From CAYOBW01 sp964402115 (lineage in GTDB: Bacteria > Verrucomicrobiota > Kiritimatiellia > UBA8416 > CAYOBW01): DNA of 64,000 nt. The stretch lies in the NCBI GenBank assembly GCA_964402115.1, contig CAYOBW010000007.1:6359-70358 (forward strand), in the 5' to 3' direction. How positions within the stretch are numbered: position 1 is the first letter of the stretch; every line of letters starts with the position of its first letter. The notes beneath the pieces were generated by a model, which searched no databases, was not told the origin of the DNA, and was given only the letters and a program-made list of their open reading frames with translations. Below are positions 47,801 through 54,120 of this stretch, piece by piece. The position numbers and the translations under genes are program-made.

Positions 47801-49879
47801 ACATCCGACATGACGTCGCTGGTCCCGGGCGTGAGCGGAGGCGGCGCAAATGGGTTTGGCACCTTCGTCAACGTAGGCCGTAACAATCCCGACGGCTGGT
47901 CCACCTACAACGGCAATATCGGCGACGTGTTCGTCTACAAGACCGCGCTGACCGAAGCGGAACGGATCCAGGTGCAGAACATCGTCAGGGACAAGTTCGC
48001 CCCCGCCGCGGCCTCGACCACGACGCTGGGACGGAGTCCCGACCGCGACACGGTGGGCGGCGAAACGGTGACCTTCACGGCCGTGGTGACCGGCGCGGGC
48101 ACGCCGACGGGTGAGGTGACCTTCTACGACGGGGCCCTCGCGATCGGCACGGCCACGCTGGTGGGCGGACAGGCCAGCCTGCCCGTCACCACGCTAGCCG
48201 AGGGGCTGCACTCCATCACCGCTTCCTATGCGGGCGACTGGTACAACGCCGCTAGCGTCTCCGCCGCGCTGCCGCACACGGTCACGGACGGCCGTCCGAC
48301 GACAACCACGACGCTGGCCCTGACCGCGGGCCACGCCCCGTCCTACCCCGGCCAGGCGGTGACCTTCACGGCCACCGTGGCCGGCAGCGCACCTTCCGGG
48401 AGCGTCACGTTCAAGGATGGCGCGACCGTGCTGGGCGCCGGAACACTTGACGGCGCCGGCCTGGCGACGCTCACCACCAGCGCCCTCGCGCTCGGGGCCC
48501 ACAGCCTCACGGCCGAATACGCCGGCGATGTGAACAACAAGCCCAGTGCCAGCGCGCCGCTGGACCACACGGTCGCGGAGTTCCGCGCCGTGCCGACCGT
48601 GACGCTCACATCCGGTGCCAACCCCTCCGTGATCGGCGTGCCGGTGACGTTCACGGTCGCCGTGACGGGCTCCGGCACGGCGTCCGGCCTCGTGACGCTC
48701 AAGGAGGGCGCCACGGCACTGGGAACCGGGACGCTGGATGGCTCCGCCCGCGCCGGCGTCGTCACCGCCCTGCATGCCCCTCTCGGGGCGCACAGCCTCA
48801 CCGCCGAGTACGCGGGCGATGACAACAACCAGCCGGCAGCCAGCGCGCCGCTGCTGCAGACGGTCAACGCGCGGCCCCCTCCCCCGCGACCGACCGACCT
48901 GCTCTTCTCGGTCGTCGCCGAATCGCTGCCCGCCAGCGGCGCGACCGGGGCGTGGGCGTCTTACCTGCCGGCCGGGCAGAACTACGCGGTCATCGGGGCG
49001 CCGACGGCCGAGACAATCGACGGTGCACGGTGGGAGTTCAACCGCCGCGGCAGCACGGGTAACGACGGCTACCTAGTGGGGACGTCCCCGTCCGACATTC
49101 CGGTCAGCGGTGTCACCATCGTTGTTGCCGTCCGGCCAAAGTACCTCCCCGGACTCGGCGGCGAACGCCGTGGTGAAGTTGTCAGCGTGTTCTACAACGA
49201 ACTCTTTCTCGCAGTGGATCACGAGATGGGCGAAGTCATCGTCAACCACAGGAACTATCATCAGGAGCGGACTGGCTACGTGATCCCTGACGGCCAGAAG
49301 ACGGTGCTTGCCCTGCTGGTACAGCCGACGGGGCGGATTACCCTGTATGCGAACGGGGTGCAGAAATGGACAACCGAGACGGGCGAGGACTACACACGGC
49401 TGGCGCTTTCATGGGCCAACAAGATCGTCATCGGGAACAACGGTTACGATGGCTGGGCGTCCTTCAGTGGCAACATCGGCGACGTGTTCGTCTACAAGAC
49501 GGCGTTGACGGACGCGGAGCGCGTGCAGGTGGAGTACAGCATCCGGGACAAGGTGTTGCCGGCGGCGGCATCGACCGCGACGCTGGAGCGGATAGTCGGG
49601 ACGAGTCCCTGCTACGATGACGAGGCCCTGACGCTGAGGGTGACCGTAACGGGAGCGGGCACGCCGACGGGCAACGTCGTCATCTACGACGGCGCGAACG
49701 CGATCCGCGCGGGAGTGCTGGCAGCCGGCCAGGTCAGCATCGGCGTGGCATCGTTGGCGCCCGGCGCGCACAGCTTCACGGCGCGGTATGAGGGCGATTT
49801 CAACAACGCGGCGAGCGTCTCGAGTCCCCTGGCGCAGACGGTGACACTGCGTCCGGCGACGATGTTCATCGTGAAGTAG
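38882..49879 (+). CDS. Giant secreted multidomain repeat protein (3,665 residues)
   Basis: The ATG at 38882 follows GGAAAGGA; the frame is open upstream to 38780 but the signal peptide (WSRVALLALLALSVPVSA) fixes the start. The first 2,500 residues are beta-helix-type sequence with at least nine autotransporter-associated repeats (TKLGAGTLSLTGANTYAGET; VKQGAGTLTLSGSNLYGGTT) and three copies of the TNPG-type module (near 39940-40320, 41500-42590, 44990-46030). Then come three bacterial repeat domains (TITASAGANGSISPLG and two more, 46615-47275), a LamG-like module (about 47300-48005), three Ig-like repeats, a second LamG-like module (48893-49566), a fourth Ig-like repeat and the tail RPATMFIVK. 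No catalytic site or barrel is seen. It is probably a cell-surface adhesin or glycan-binding fibre. It follows the previous gene by 68 bases. Confidence 0.82.
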   Translation: MKSWMHTDWSRVALLALLALSVPVSAANRNWDPSKLGAAGSDGLGNWDTSSTLWWNGAADVAWVNANNDRAIIGNGGTAGTITLTTPITVGGFTFNTTASGSYTITGSTLTFSGPSTAYNDIVANQPATISSTIAATTPFVFTKGTVTLALSGNNTANQFFNVGPAGSVAANAAVRITGGINSFGQILVGRGNSYAGALYISGGTTTFTGGGNCGVGVGSGGALNADPSATGTSFGFMEVSGGAVNCIEWNIGNRDRGVLYVNGGTVNNTSWGTRIGGRNGGSGVLDISSGVWNQSTANGTYAMEFGPSSATTVSGLNIRGGTLNIQGNKQISISNAAILNMGSSGLLATIPFVDGNGTLNFNGGTIQARLDRANFLANSGGIYFNVGGATIDTQGYTVGIAGNLLAPTGNGVTGVSGFSTLTGMVAAPMVVITGGGGSGATAIADFNSGSGSVTGITVTNPGRGYTSAPTFTLYAGGAALAPTYTGTYAANSSGGLTKLGAGTLSLTGANTYAGETRVKAGKLQIGGTQTSTSGIALENATFLDLTSSLTVKTLTLGTAGTDSMQLNLQAGATANRNITVQTSGGLNAVANTGNVKLGVGNGGWTAGNKYALINYSGAIGTTGFGAFSLTADSAAYGSLVDDAGVVNFLVNAIPDPGPYTYTGAVDGNWNLVTRNFNGTGGFQTIFNNSAPNAVTFNDAASGPTGIVLGATLTPSQVTVTGTAKSYTFGGPGKLSGGMALIKSGTTTLTIGTGQPCDYTGGTQLNGGTVKLGSATAIPLTGTSLTFGGGTLDINGNSVTAGGLSGTSGGVANSGAAATLTISHSSGTATFGGTLTGAALLSVTKSGAGTQVLSSVGCSIGTLSITGGTLLLDNSIAGAPTMTLASAPNISTSTVLWDINNATLTTPGLTMQDGRMVVRGSSSLITTGGNLTLGTGDSKRSSVYLKNSATVNGTGRVLNMGPGFSQQDTYCRIQDNAQATFSTAYVLANANYCDGRGHGSVLEISDTGRLTTSGILCVMSDANDQNRSGTLYAHAQAYQHGGTVTVGGNLSLADNDRAVGTGAATHKVLAAYNLWTGSALNVAGRILGGATRTGYGQSFFNFHGGTLAYAGAGAQADWINLTATAGTAGTTSAANLRIWEGATIDTGNQNLTVSQALLAPTGQGISAISTAGLTTQVYANDIPPWVYISGGGGLGATAVATLDSGGRISGFVITNPGFDYTSTPTVELIRANETVQAAAAGNITLSANSTYTGGLTKKGSGTLTLSGVSTYTGSTTIQQGTVKLGVANAIAAGGLVLQSAGTLDANNFTPTFAGAVSLQGGAFANATTITKNSGSYDAQSGSYGINLSGSAGLTKTTAGTFSLTANQAYTGPTAVNQGTLSVAGTLASSGVTVADGAALTAAGSGATLSALTCGSTGTDQPILNVTVGGPILTVTATDGLTVNGQTKINVGGTLVIGQQYVLIDYAGTLQGTGQFLPQFTGRSTGHIVVNTANSSIDVVIDAADNPKWTGATDGNWDTTTVNWKLINGGTATTFFQGSDSVLFDETAAGTGNIVLTGAMSPVGTTVNNVAKPYTFGGAGKLTGATGLLKQGSGTLLVNNAGGNDYAGDTRIEGGTLQSGVAHAIPAASAIVVAGGTLDLNGQAQSNSGGVTLQSGTITGGTLTKNNGAYVVASGAVTTSGVLAGSAGLTKNTAGTVTLSGASAYTGATAINAGTLQLSGAPDRLPTATAVTLANDASAILDLSSQNQTIGSLAGAGPSGAVTLGGGTLTVGDGGNTSYAGVISGAGNVVKQGAGTLTLSGSNLYGGTTTIGAGTLQISGAADRLPTATAVTLANVATAKLDLNSLNQTIGSLAGGGGTGGNVTLGSGRLTVGDANSTAYTGIISGTGSLSKQGGGALTLNAANTFNGDTRIGSGALSLGIGTALQSSTVDWNVADSGVFNFNALTAATFGGLKGGRAFSIPASLNLSVGNNNQNTAYSGVLTGGASSTLTKIGSGTQALSSSGSVLPTVDITAGTLSLDNSVTTPSLQITTAGDACLRIRGAGARFSMNAGTLTLNGRFRLGSDNSIGTAAITGGTVSHTANNIDMGFNAGRCALTLGGTAIYNGTGRTLEMSNANYCNSLVIVKDGAVATFGAINIDTTNGGAMQYGMLNLSGSATVTASSMTVGVSQNQNNGNVALATVNQTGGTCTINGVVTLANNNQLAGTPTTALQGTYNLAGGTLTANQVLGGGAGIGGQARLNFHGGTLAINAAASAGQAGNFISLTANSTDGKAYIYEGGTIDTGSKDVTIIQALLTPAGQGVTGIPVTAAGSGYFVPPAVRITRGGGDTTGTGASATAEVNPATGAITGITITNPGTDYSTAPTATLDRGDGAGATLGTVTIGANAYTGGLTKKGTGTLTLTGVSTYTGATTVETGTLLVNNTTGSGTGAGNVTVNGGAKLGGTGTIAGSVTVQGTGELLPGASAGTLTVNTDLTLAAGATCTYELSTTWNGANDKVVVGGNLNLNDNVLKIQGPASPLNLDQTTDYELMSVGGATGITGSFDPTPTWVGTAPANAAFFSVVTDTVNKKVLLHYQNLTSYTITASAGANGSISPLGAIAVIEGRDQTFTIAPSPAYLISDVLVDGASVGAVPSYTFTNVTEPHTIAASFVHMPDQTITASAGAGGTISPNGAVTVTAGANQTFTIARSTGYRIVDVAVDGVPQGPIGTYTFSFVVAPHTIAATFAAIPDQTITATAGAGGAISPSGSVTVTGGENQTFAILPSSGYRIADVAVDSVSQGAINAYTFTYVTAPHTIAATFAALDRNLPRTDQILFSAVTDNFPADGQLTGNWPTYVPVGQTLTALASPTVELLGGVKWQKNLNADGDGYRLGGSYWDGSGQHPIACSGATIIAAVKPLRNANGGTRGEVVDIFYDRLALSIGQGNGQVQIARNGWFFGYPATIPDGQVRIMSLVVQPTGQFKVFANGVEIVNETSTSDMTSLVPGVSGGGANGFGTFVNVGRNNPDGWSTYNGNIGDVFVYKTALTEAERIQVQNIVRDKFAPAAASTTTLGRSPDRDTVGGETVTFTAVVTGAGTPTGEVTFYDGALAIGTATLVGGQASLPVTTLAEGLHSITASYAGDWYNAASVSAALPHTVTDGRPTTTTTLALTAGHAPSYPGQAVTFTATVAGSAPSGSVTFKDGATVLGAGTLDGAGLATLTTSALALGAHSLTAEYAGDVNNKPSASAPLDHTVAEFRAVPTVTLTSGANPSVIGVPVTFTVAVTGSGTASGLVTLKEGATALGTGTLDGSARAGVVTALHAPLGAHSLTAEYAGDDNNQPAASAPLLQTVNARPPPPRPTDLLFSVVAESLPASGATGAWASYLPAGQNYAVIGAPTAETIDGARWEFNRRGSTGNDGYLVGTSPSDIPVSGVTIVVAVRPKYLPGLGGERRGEVVSVFYNELFLAVDHEMGEVIVNHRNYHQERTGYVIPDGQKTVLALLVQPTGRITLYANGVQKWTTETGEDYTRLALSWANKIVIGNNGYDGWASFSGNIGDVFVYKTALTDAERVQVEYSIRDKVLPAAASTATLERIVGTSPCYDDEALTLRVTVTGAGTPTGNVVIYDGANAIRAGVLAAGQVSIGVASLAPGAHSFTARYEGDFNNAASVSSPLAQTVTLRPATMFIVK
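42641..44890 (+). repeat. Block B, copy 2
   Basis: Second copy of the PATR/GNWDTTT block: TKKGSGTLTLSGVSTYTG, NSGSYDAQSG, NQAYTGPTAV, NPKWTGATDGNWDTTTVNW, GGLKGGRAFSIP, matching 35307-37290 in order. It carries additional internal PATR units, two of which share LPTATAVTLAN and are near-duplicates of each other (44030-44330 region). Confidence 0.75.
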
Positions 49880-52800
49880 GGACTGACCGGCAGGGATGAC
49901 CACATATTCACAGCGCAGACGCAGGGCGGACGCACAATCAGTGGGAGAGAGCGGCATGAAGAAACTTCCATTCGCGGTTGGCAGTGTTGCGGCAATGGCA
50001 GCGAGAGCGTGGAAAGAGGGGTGCGCGATAGCCACGCGCCGAGCCCGGGCCCCGATCGCCAGTCTCGCCAGAAGCTCGGCGCTGGGCGCGGCGGCGCTGT
50101 TATTGAGCGCCGGCGCCCTCCGGGCGGGCCTGGTGCTCGAGGTGAAACCCGCTGACTACAACACCGGCACTCTGCAGTGGCCGATCGCGTCTGGAAGCAT
50201 GGCCGGCGACTACTTTGCCTGCGCGCCGTGGTCCCCCGTCTCGGTCACCACCATGATCCACTCCGACGGGCTCAGCTACAAGGCCGTTGACTTTACGGCT
50301 GCGGGCTCCATCCTTGGCGGCCCGCTCTGCCCGACGTCGCTCGGAGGCGCGAGTTCCAGGACGATTGAGGCGTGGTGCTATCAACCCGTTGGCGCCAATG
50401 GCGACGCCATGACGATTATCGACCTCAGCCGTCAGAATGGCCCGGAAAACAGCAACTTCGCCTTTTGCAACTCGCTGTACAACCGCTCGATCTGGTCGCC
50501 CCCCTATAGCGAAGGTTGGAACGCCGACAATGCTGTCCGTTCAGGAAAATGGGTGCACCTGGTTGCCAGCTACGATGGCACGACGCTCAACCTCTATGTC
50601 AATGGCGCGCCTGACAGGGTCGGGATTACACATGCCTTCGCCACCGAGTCTGGCGGGTCGATCAGCATCGGCATGATGCGGTGGACGCCTACCGCCCCGG
50701 ACACAACCCCGCACAGTACCGCCAACGGCGATGGCTGGAATGCCTGGCGGGGCTACCTGGGATCCATCCGCGTCTATGACGAGGCCCGGACGGCGGGTCA
50801 GGTCAGCGCCGACTACGCCCTGGGCGTCAACTACGGCGAGACCGGAGTGGGTCTGCCCAAGATCACCGCAAGCGTTTCGGGAAGCCATGGCAGCATCAGC
50901 CCTTCCGGCGTCGTCTATGTTACCTCGGGCAACAACCAGGCCTTCACCTTCACCGCCGACCTGGGTTACAAGATCGCAGACGTGCTGGTGGACGGCGCGA
51001 GCAATCCCGCCGCGGTTCTCGCCGGCAGCTACACGTTTACCACCGTTGTCGCCGACCACACCATCGTGGTCAGTTTCGAAGAGCTGCCCAAGCAGACGGT
51101 TGCCGGCAAGGTGACGAACGGAGCGGCCGGAATACCGGGCGCGAAGGTCTACTTCAAGACCAGTCCGAACGCATCCGTCAGCCCGACGTTCACGACGACC
51201 ACGGTGGATGCGGCGGGTAACTACTCAATCCTTCTCCCGCCCGGAAACTGGTACGCGACGGCGAATGAAATCCACTACTTCACTCCGGCAGATGTGACTT
51301 TCACCGTCGCCGCCTCGCCGGTGCCCCTCGCCGACATCGTTCTCACAGCCAATCCGAACTGGAAGATCCTGTTCTCGCTGAACACGGCTGACTTGAGCGC
51401 GATCGGCGATGGAGAGCGCATCTTCAGCTGGGCAGGCTACAACGCGTACGAGACCTATAACAACGGGGTGTCGCCCCTGCTTGGTCCCACGGTTGAGATC
51501 ATCGATGGCGTCAAGTGGGAGAGGAACGTCCGCGCCTCCTACGATGATACGGTTTCGCCGACGGTCGACGATCGAGGCGACGGCTTTTCCCTGGGAACAT
51601 CCGCGGCCGACATTGTCACTGAGGGGGTGACCATCGTCGCGGCGGTGAAGCCGCAGTACAAGGCGGTGGGCGGCGAACAGCGGGGCGAAATTGTCGATAT
51701 CTTCTACAATGAACTGTTCCTGGCGGTGAATCACGGCAACGGCGAAGTCACCGTCTGCACCCGGGGCTACGCGCAGCACAGCACGGGTTACTTCATTCCT
51801 GACGGACAGAAGACCATTCTCTCCCTTGTGGTGGCGCCGACCGGCGGAATCACGCTGTTCGCGAACGGCATCCAGCAATGGTCTTATGCCAGCGGGGTTG
51901 ACTACACGTCCCTCAAACTGTCATGGGCCAACGCAATGGCCGTCGGACGCAACGCCTATGACGGATGGTCCGCGTTCAACGGCGCCATCGGCGACGTGTT
52001 TGTCTACAGGACCGCGCTGACGGGCGAGGAACGCGCTCAACTGGAGTACAGCCTCCGCGACAAGTTCATTCCCGCCGCCGTCTCGACCACGGCGCTGGCG
52101 CTCACCGGCGGCGCCGACCCCTCCGCCGCCGGCACGCCGGTGACGTTCACGGCGACCGTGACCGGCTCCAGCCCCGGCGGCGCCGTGACGTTCTACGACG
52201 GCGCCAGCGTGATCGGCACGGTGGCGTTGAGCGCCGGCCAGGCCAGCGTCACGACCAGCACCCTGGCGACCGGGGTCCGCTCCATCACCGCATCCTACGC
52301 CGGCGACTGGGGCAACGCGGCCAGCACTTCCGCGTCCCTGTCGCACACGGTCACGGAAGGCCGTGGCCCGTCCACCACGGTTCTCACGCTGGGCGCAGGG
52401 CCCAATCCCTCCTACCCCGGGCAGGCGATCACGCTGACGGCCACCGTAACCGGCTCGGGCACGCCGACGGGGGACGTGACCTTCCAGGACGGCGCGTCCG
52501 TGCTCGGCACCGTCGCCCTCGACGGCGCCGGCCAGGCGAGCCTGCCCACCAGTGCCCTTGCGCTGGGGGCGCACAGCCTCACGGCCGAGTATGCCGGCGA
52601 CCCGGCCAACCAGCCCGGCACGAGCGCTCCGCTGGACCACACCGTGGCGGAAACGCGCGCAGTATCCACGGTGTCGCTCGGCTCAAGCGCCAATCCGTCC
52701 GTCATCGGCGTCCCCGTCACCTTCACGGCCACGGTGACCGGGTCGGGCGTTCCATCCGGGGTCGTCACGTTCAAGGAAGGGGCAACGGAGCTTGGGACCG

Positions 52801-53966
52801 GCGCCTGCGACGGCTCGGGCCGCGCCCGGATCACAATCGCCCTCTACGATCCCGCCGGGGCGCGCACGCTCACGGCCGAGTACGCGGGCGACAGCAACAA
52901 CCGTCCGGGCACGAGCGCGCCGCTGTCGCAGACAGTCAACGCCCGCTCGGCGCCGCCGCGGACAGGCGACCTGCTCTTCTCGGTCGTCACCGAGTCGCTG
53001 CCGGCCAGCGGCCCGACGGGTGCGTGGCCCACGTATCTGCCGTCCGGGCAAACGCTAACCACCCAGGGATCGCCGACGGTTGACACGCTCAGCGGCACAC
53101 GGTGGGCGCGCAATATCTACGCAGACGGCGACGGCTTCACCCAGGCCCGCTACGCCGCGCCGCTGGCCTGCAGCGGCGTGACGATCGTAGCGGCGGTCAA
53201 GCCCGCTTACATCGCCGTCGGCGGCGAGCCGCGCGGGGAGATCGTGGACATCTTCCACGACCGCCTGGCCCTGGCCATCAGTCACACCGACGGCCGCGTG
53301 ATGGTCGCCCGCAACTACTGGAACGACTGGGGCCCGGCCATTCCCGACGGGCAGTCGACGGTGCTAAGCCTCGTGGTGCAGATCGACGGCTCCTACCAGG
53401 CCTATGCCAACGGCGTCGAGATCATGAGTGGCGGCGCCAATGGCGACTGGACGTCCATCAACCCCGACCACACCGCGCAGTGGGGCAGCGACCCGGACTT
53501 CACGCACTACATCACCCTCGGCCGCAACGCCCCCGACGGCTGGTCCACCTATAACGGCCACATCGGCGACGTGTTCGTCTACACGACGGCGCTGAACGAC
53601 GCCGAGCGCGCCCAGGTGGAGTACAGCGTGCGCGACAAGTTCGTGCCGGCGACCGCATCCACCACGACCCTGGCGCTGGCAGCCGGGACGAACCCGTCCC
53701 ACGAAGGCAAACCCGTGACGTTCACGGCCACGGTGACTGGCGCCGCGCCGACGGGCAACGTGGTCTTCTACGACGGCGCGACCGCCATCGGCGCGGGCTC
53801 CCTCGACGGCGCCGGCAAGGTCAGCCTCGTCACCACCACGCTTCTGGCGGGCACGCACAGCATCACGGCACAGTACGCCGGGGACTTCAACAACACGTCC
53901 GGCGCGTCCGGCGCGCTGACGCAGACGGTGACGACAGAGGCGGGGACGATGTTCACGATTCACTGA
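47300..53966 (+). repeat. Duplicated C-terminal cassette in adjacent genes
   Basis: The segment 47300-49879 and the segment 51358-53966 have the same domain order: LamG-like module, three Ig-like repeats, LamG-like module, one Ig-like repeat, short tail. Motifs such as PSYPGQA, NPSVIGVPVTFT, LGAHSLTAEYAGD and IGDVFVYKTAL/IGDVFVYRTAL recur in register. This entry spans both copies; the N-terminus of the second gene lies between them. Confidence 0.8.
49956..53966 (+). CDS. Large secreted LamG/Ig-like repeat protein (1,336 residues)
   Basis: The ATG at 49956 follows GGGAGAG. The signal region is long and basic before the hydrophobic SSALGAAALLLSAGALRAG. Domains in order: a LamG domain (TIEAWCYQPVGANGD; GKWVHLVASYDGTTLNLYVN); one bacterial repeat domain (ITASVSGSHGSISPSGVVYV); a carboxypeptidase-regulatory-like domain (VAGKVTNGAAGIPGAKVYFK); a LamG-like module (EIVDIFYNELFLAVNHGNGE); three Ig-like repeats (TFTATVTGSSPGGAVTFYDG and two others); a second LamG-like module (EIVDIFHDRLALAISHTDGR); an Ig-like repeat; and the tail TEAGTMFTIH. 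There is no PATR repeat. The last two-thirds is a duplicate of the end of the preceding giant gene. The role is inferred as surface attachment or glycan binding. The 76 bases before the start show nothing beyond the ribosome site. Confidence 0.82.
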   Translation: MKKLPFAVGSVAAMAARAWKEGCAIATRRARAPIASLARSSALGAAALLLSAGALRAGLVLEVKPADYNTGTLQWPIASGSMAGDYFACAPWSPVSVTTMIHSDGLSYKAVDFTAAGSILGGPLCPTSLGGASSRTIEAWCYQPVGANGDAMTIIDLSRQNGPENSNFAFCNSLYNRSIWSPPYSEGWNADNAVRSGKWVHLVASYDGTTLNLYVNGAPDRVGITHAFATESGGSISIGMMRWTPTAPDTTPHSTANGDGWNAWRGYLGSIRVYDEARTAGQVSADYALGVNYGETGVGLPKITASVSGSHGSISPSGVVYVTSGNNQAFTFTADLGYKIADVLVDGASNPAAVLAGSYTFTTVVADHTIVVSFEELPKQTVAGKVTNGAAGIPGAKVYFKTSPNASVSPTFTTTTVDAAGNYSILLPPGNWYATANEIHYFTPADVTFTVAASPVPLADIVLTANPNWKILFSLNTADLSAIGDGERIFSWAGYNAYETYNNGVSPLLGPTVEIIDGVKWERNVRASYDDTVSPTVDDRGDGFSLGTSAADIVTEGVTIVAAVKPQYKAVGGEQRGEIVDIFYNELFLAVNHGNGEVTVCTRGYAQHSTGYFIPDGQKTILSLVVAPTGGITLFANGIQQWSYASGVDYTSLKLSWANAMAVGRNAYDGWSAFNGAIGDVFVYRTALTGEERAQLEYSLRDKFIPAAVSTTALALTGGADPSAAGTPVTFTATVTGSSPGGAVTFYDGASVIGTVALSAGQASVTTSTLATGVRSITASYAGDWGNAASTSASLSHTVTEGRGPSTTVLTLGAGPNPSYPGQAITLTATVTGSGTPTGDVTFQDGASVLGTVALDGAGQASLPTSALALGAHSLTAEYAGDPANQPGTSAPLDHTVAETRAVSTVSLGSSANPSVIGVPVTFTATVTGSGVPSGVVTFKEGATELGTGACDGSGRARITIALYDPAGARTLTAEYAGDSNNRPGTSAPLSQTVNARSAPPRTGDLLFSVVTESLPASGPTGAWPTYLPSGQTLTTQGSPTVDTLSGTRWARNIYADGDGFTQARYAAPLACSGVTIVAAVKPAYIAVGGEPRGEIVDIFHDRLALAISHTDGRVMVARNYWNDWGPAIPDGQSTVLSLVVQIDGSYQAYANGVEIMSGGANGDWTSINPDHTAQWGSDPDFTHYITLGRNAPDGWSTYNGHIGDVFVYTTALNDAERAQVEYSVRDKFVPATASTTTLALAAGTNPSHEGKPVTFTATVTGAAPTGNVVFYDGATAIGAGSLDGAGKVSLVTTTLLAGTHSITAQYAGDFNNTSGASGALTQTVTTEAGTMFTIH

Positions 53967-54003
53967 CGCGGCCCCGGACCCAATCTGGCGATCAGCCGCC
54001 CGT

Positions 54004-54066
54004 GCGAGGTTGCCGGTGCGGCGTTACCTCGCCTGCCCCCGCTCCCTTGAGAGGGCCGGGGGCAGG
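54004..54066 (+). terminator. Two consecutive intergenic hairpins, possible terminator or structured element
   Basis: Hairpin 1 pairs GCGAGGT (54004-54010) with ACCTCGC (54026-54032), with an inner GCCG/CGGC stem. Hairpin 2 has a perfect 10-base stem CCTGCCCCCG (54032-54041) with CGGGGGCAGG (54057-54066) and an inner CCCT/AGGG stem around TGAG. There is no U-tract, so intrinsic termination is uncertain; a dispersed repeat is also possible. The rest of 53967-54120 shows only the GGAGG ribosome site at 54107-54111. Confidence 0.55.
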
Positions 54067-54120
54067 GGGATCGGCTGCGCGGGTCGGCAACTTGTCGAGA
54101 CAAAACGGAGGAAGATGCAG

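Noticed and set aside
38882..49879. Classical autotransporter
   Set aside because: PATR repeats are present but no C-terminal beta-barrel or terminal Phe; the protein ends in Ig-like repeats and a short FIVK tail.
49850..49879. Type IX secretion C-terminal domain
   Set aside because: Only the last residues resemble T9SS tails; the roughly 80-residue domain with its conserved Gly and strand motifs is absent.
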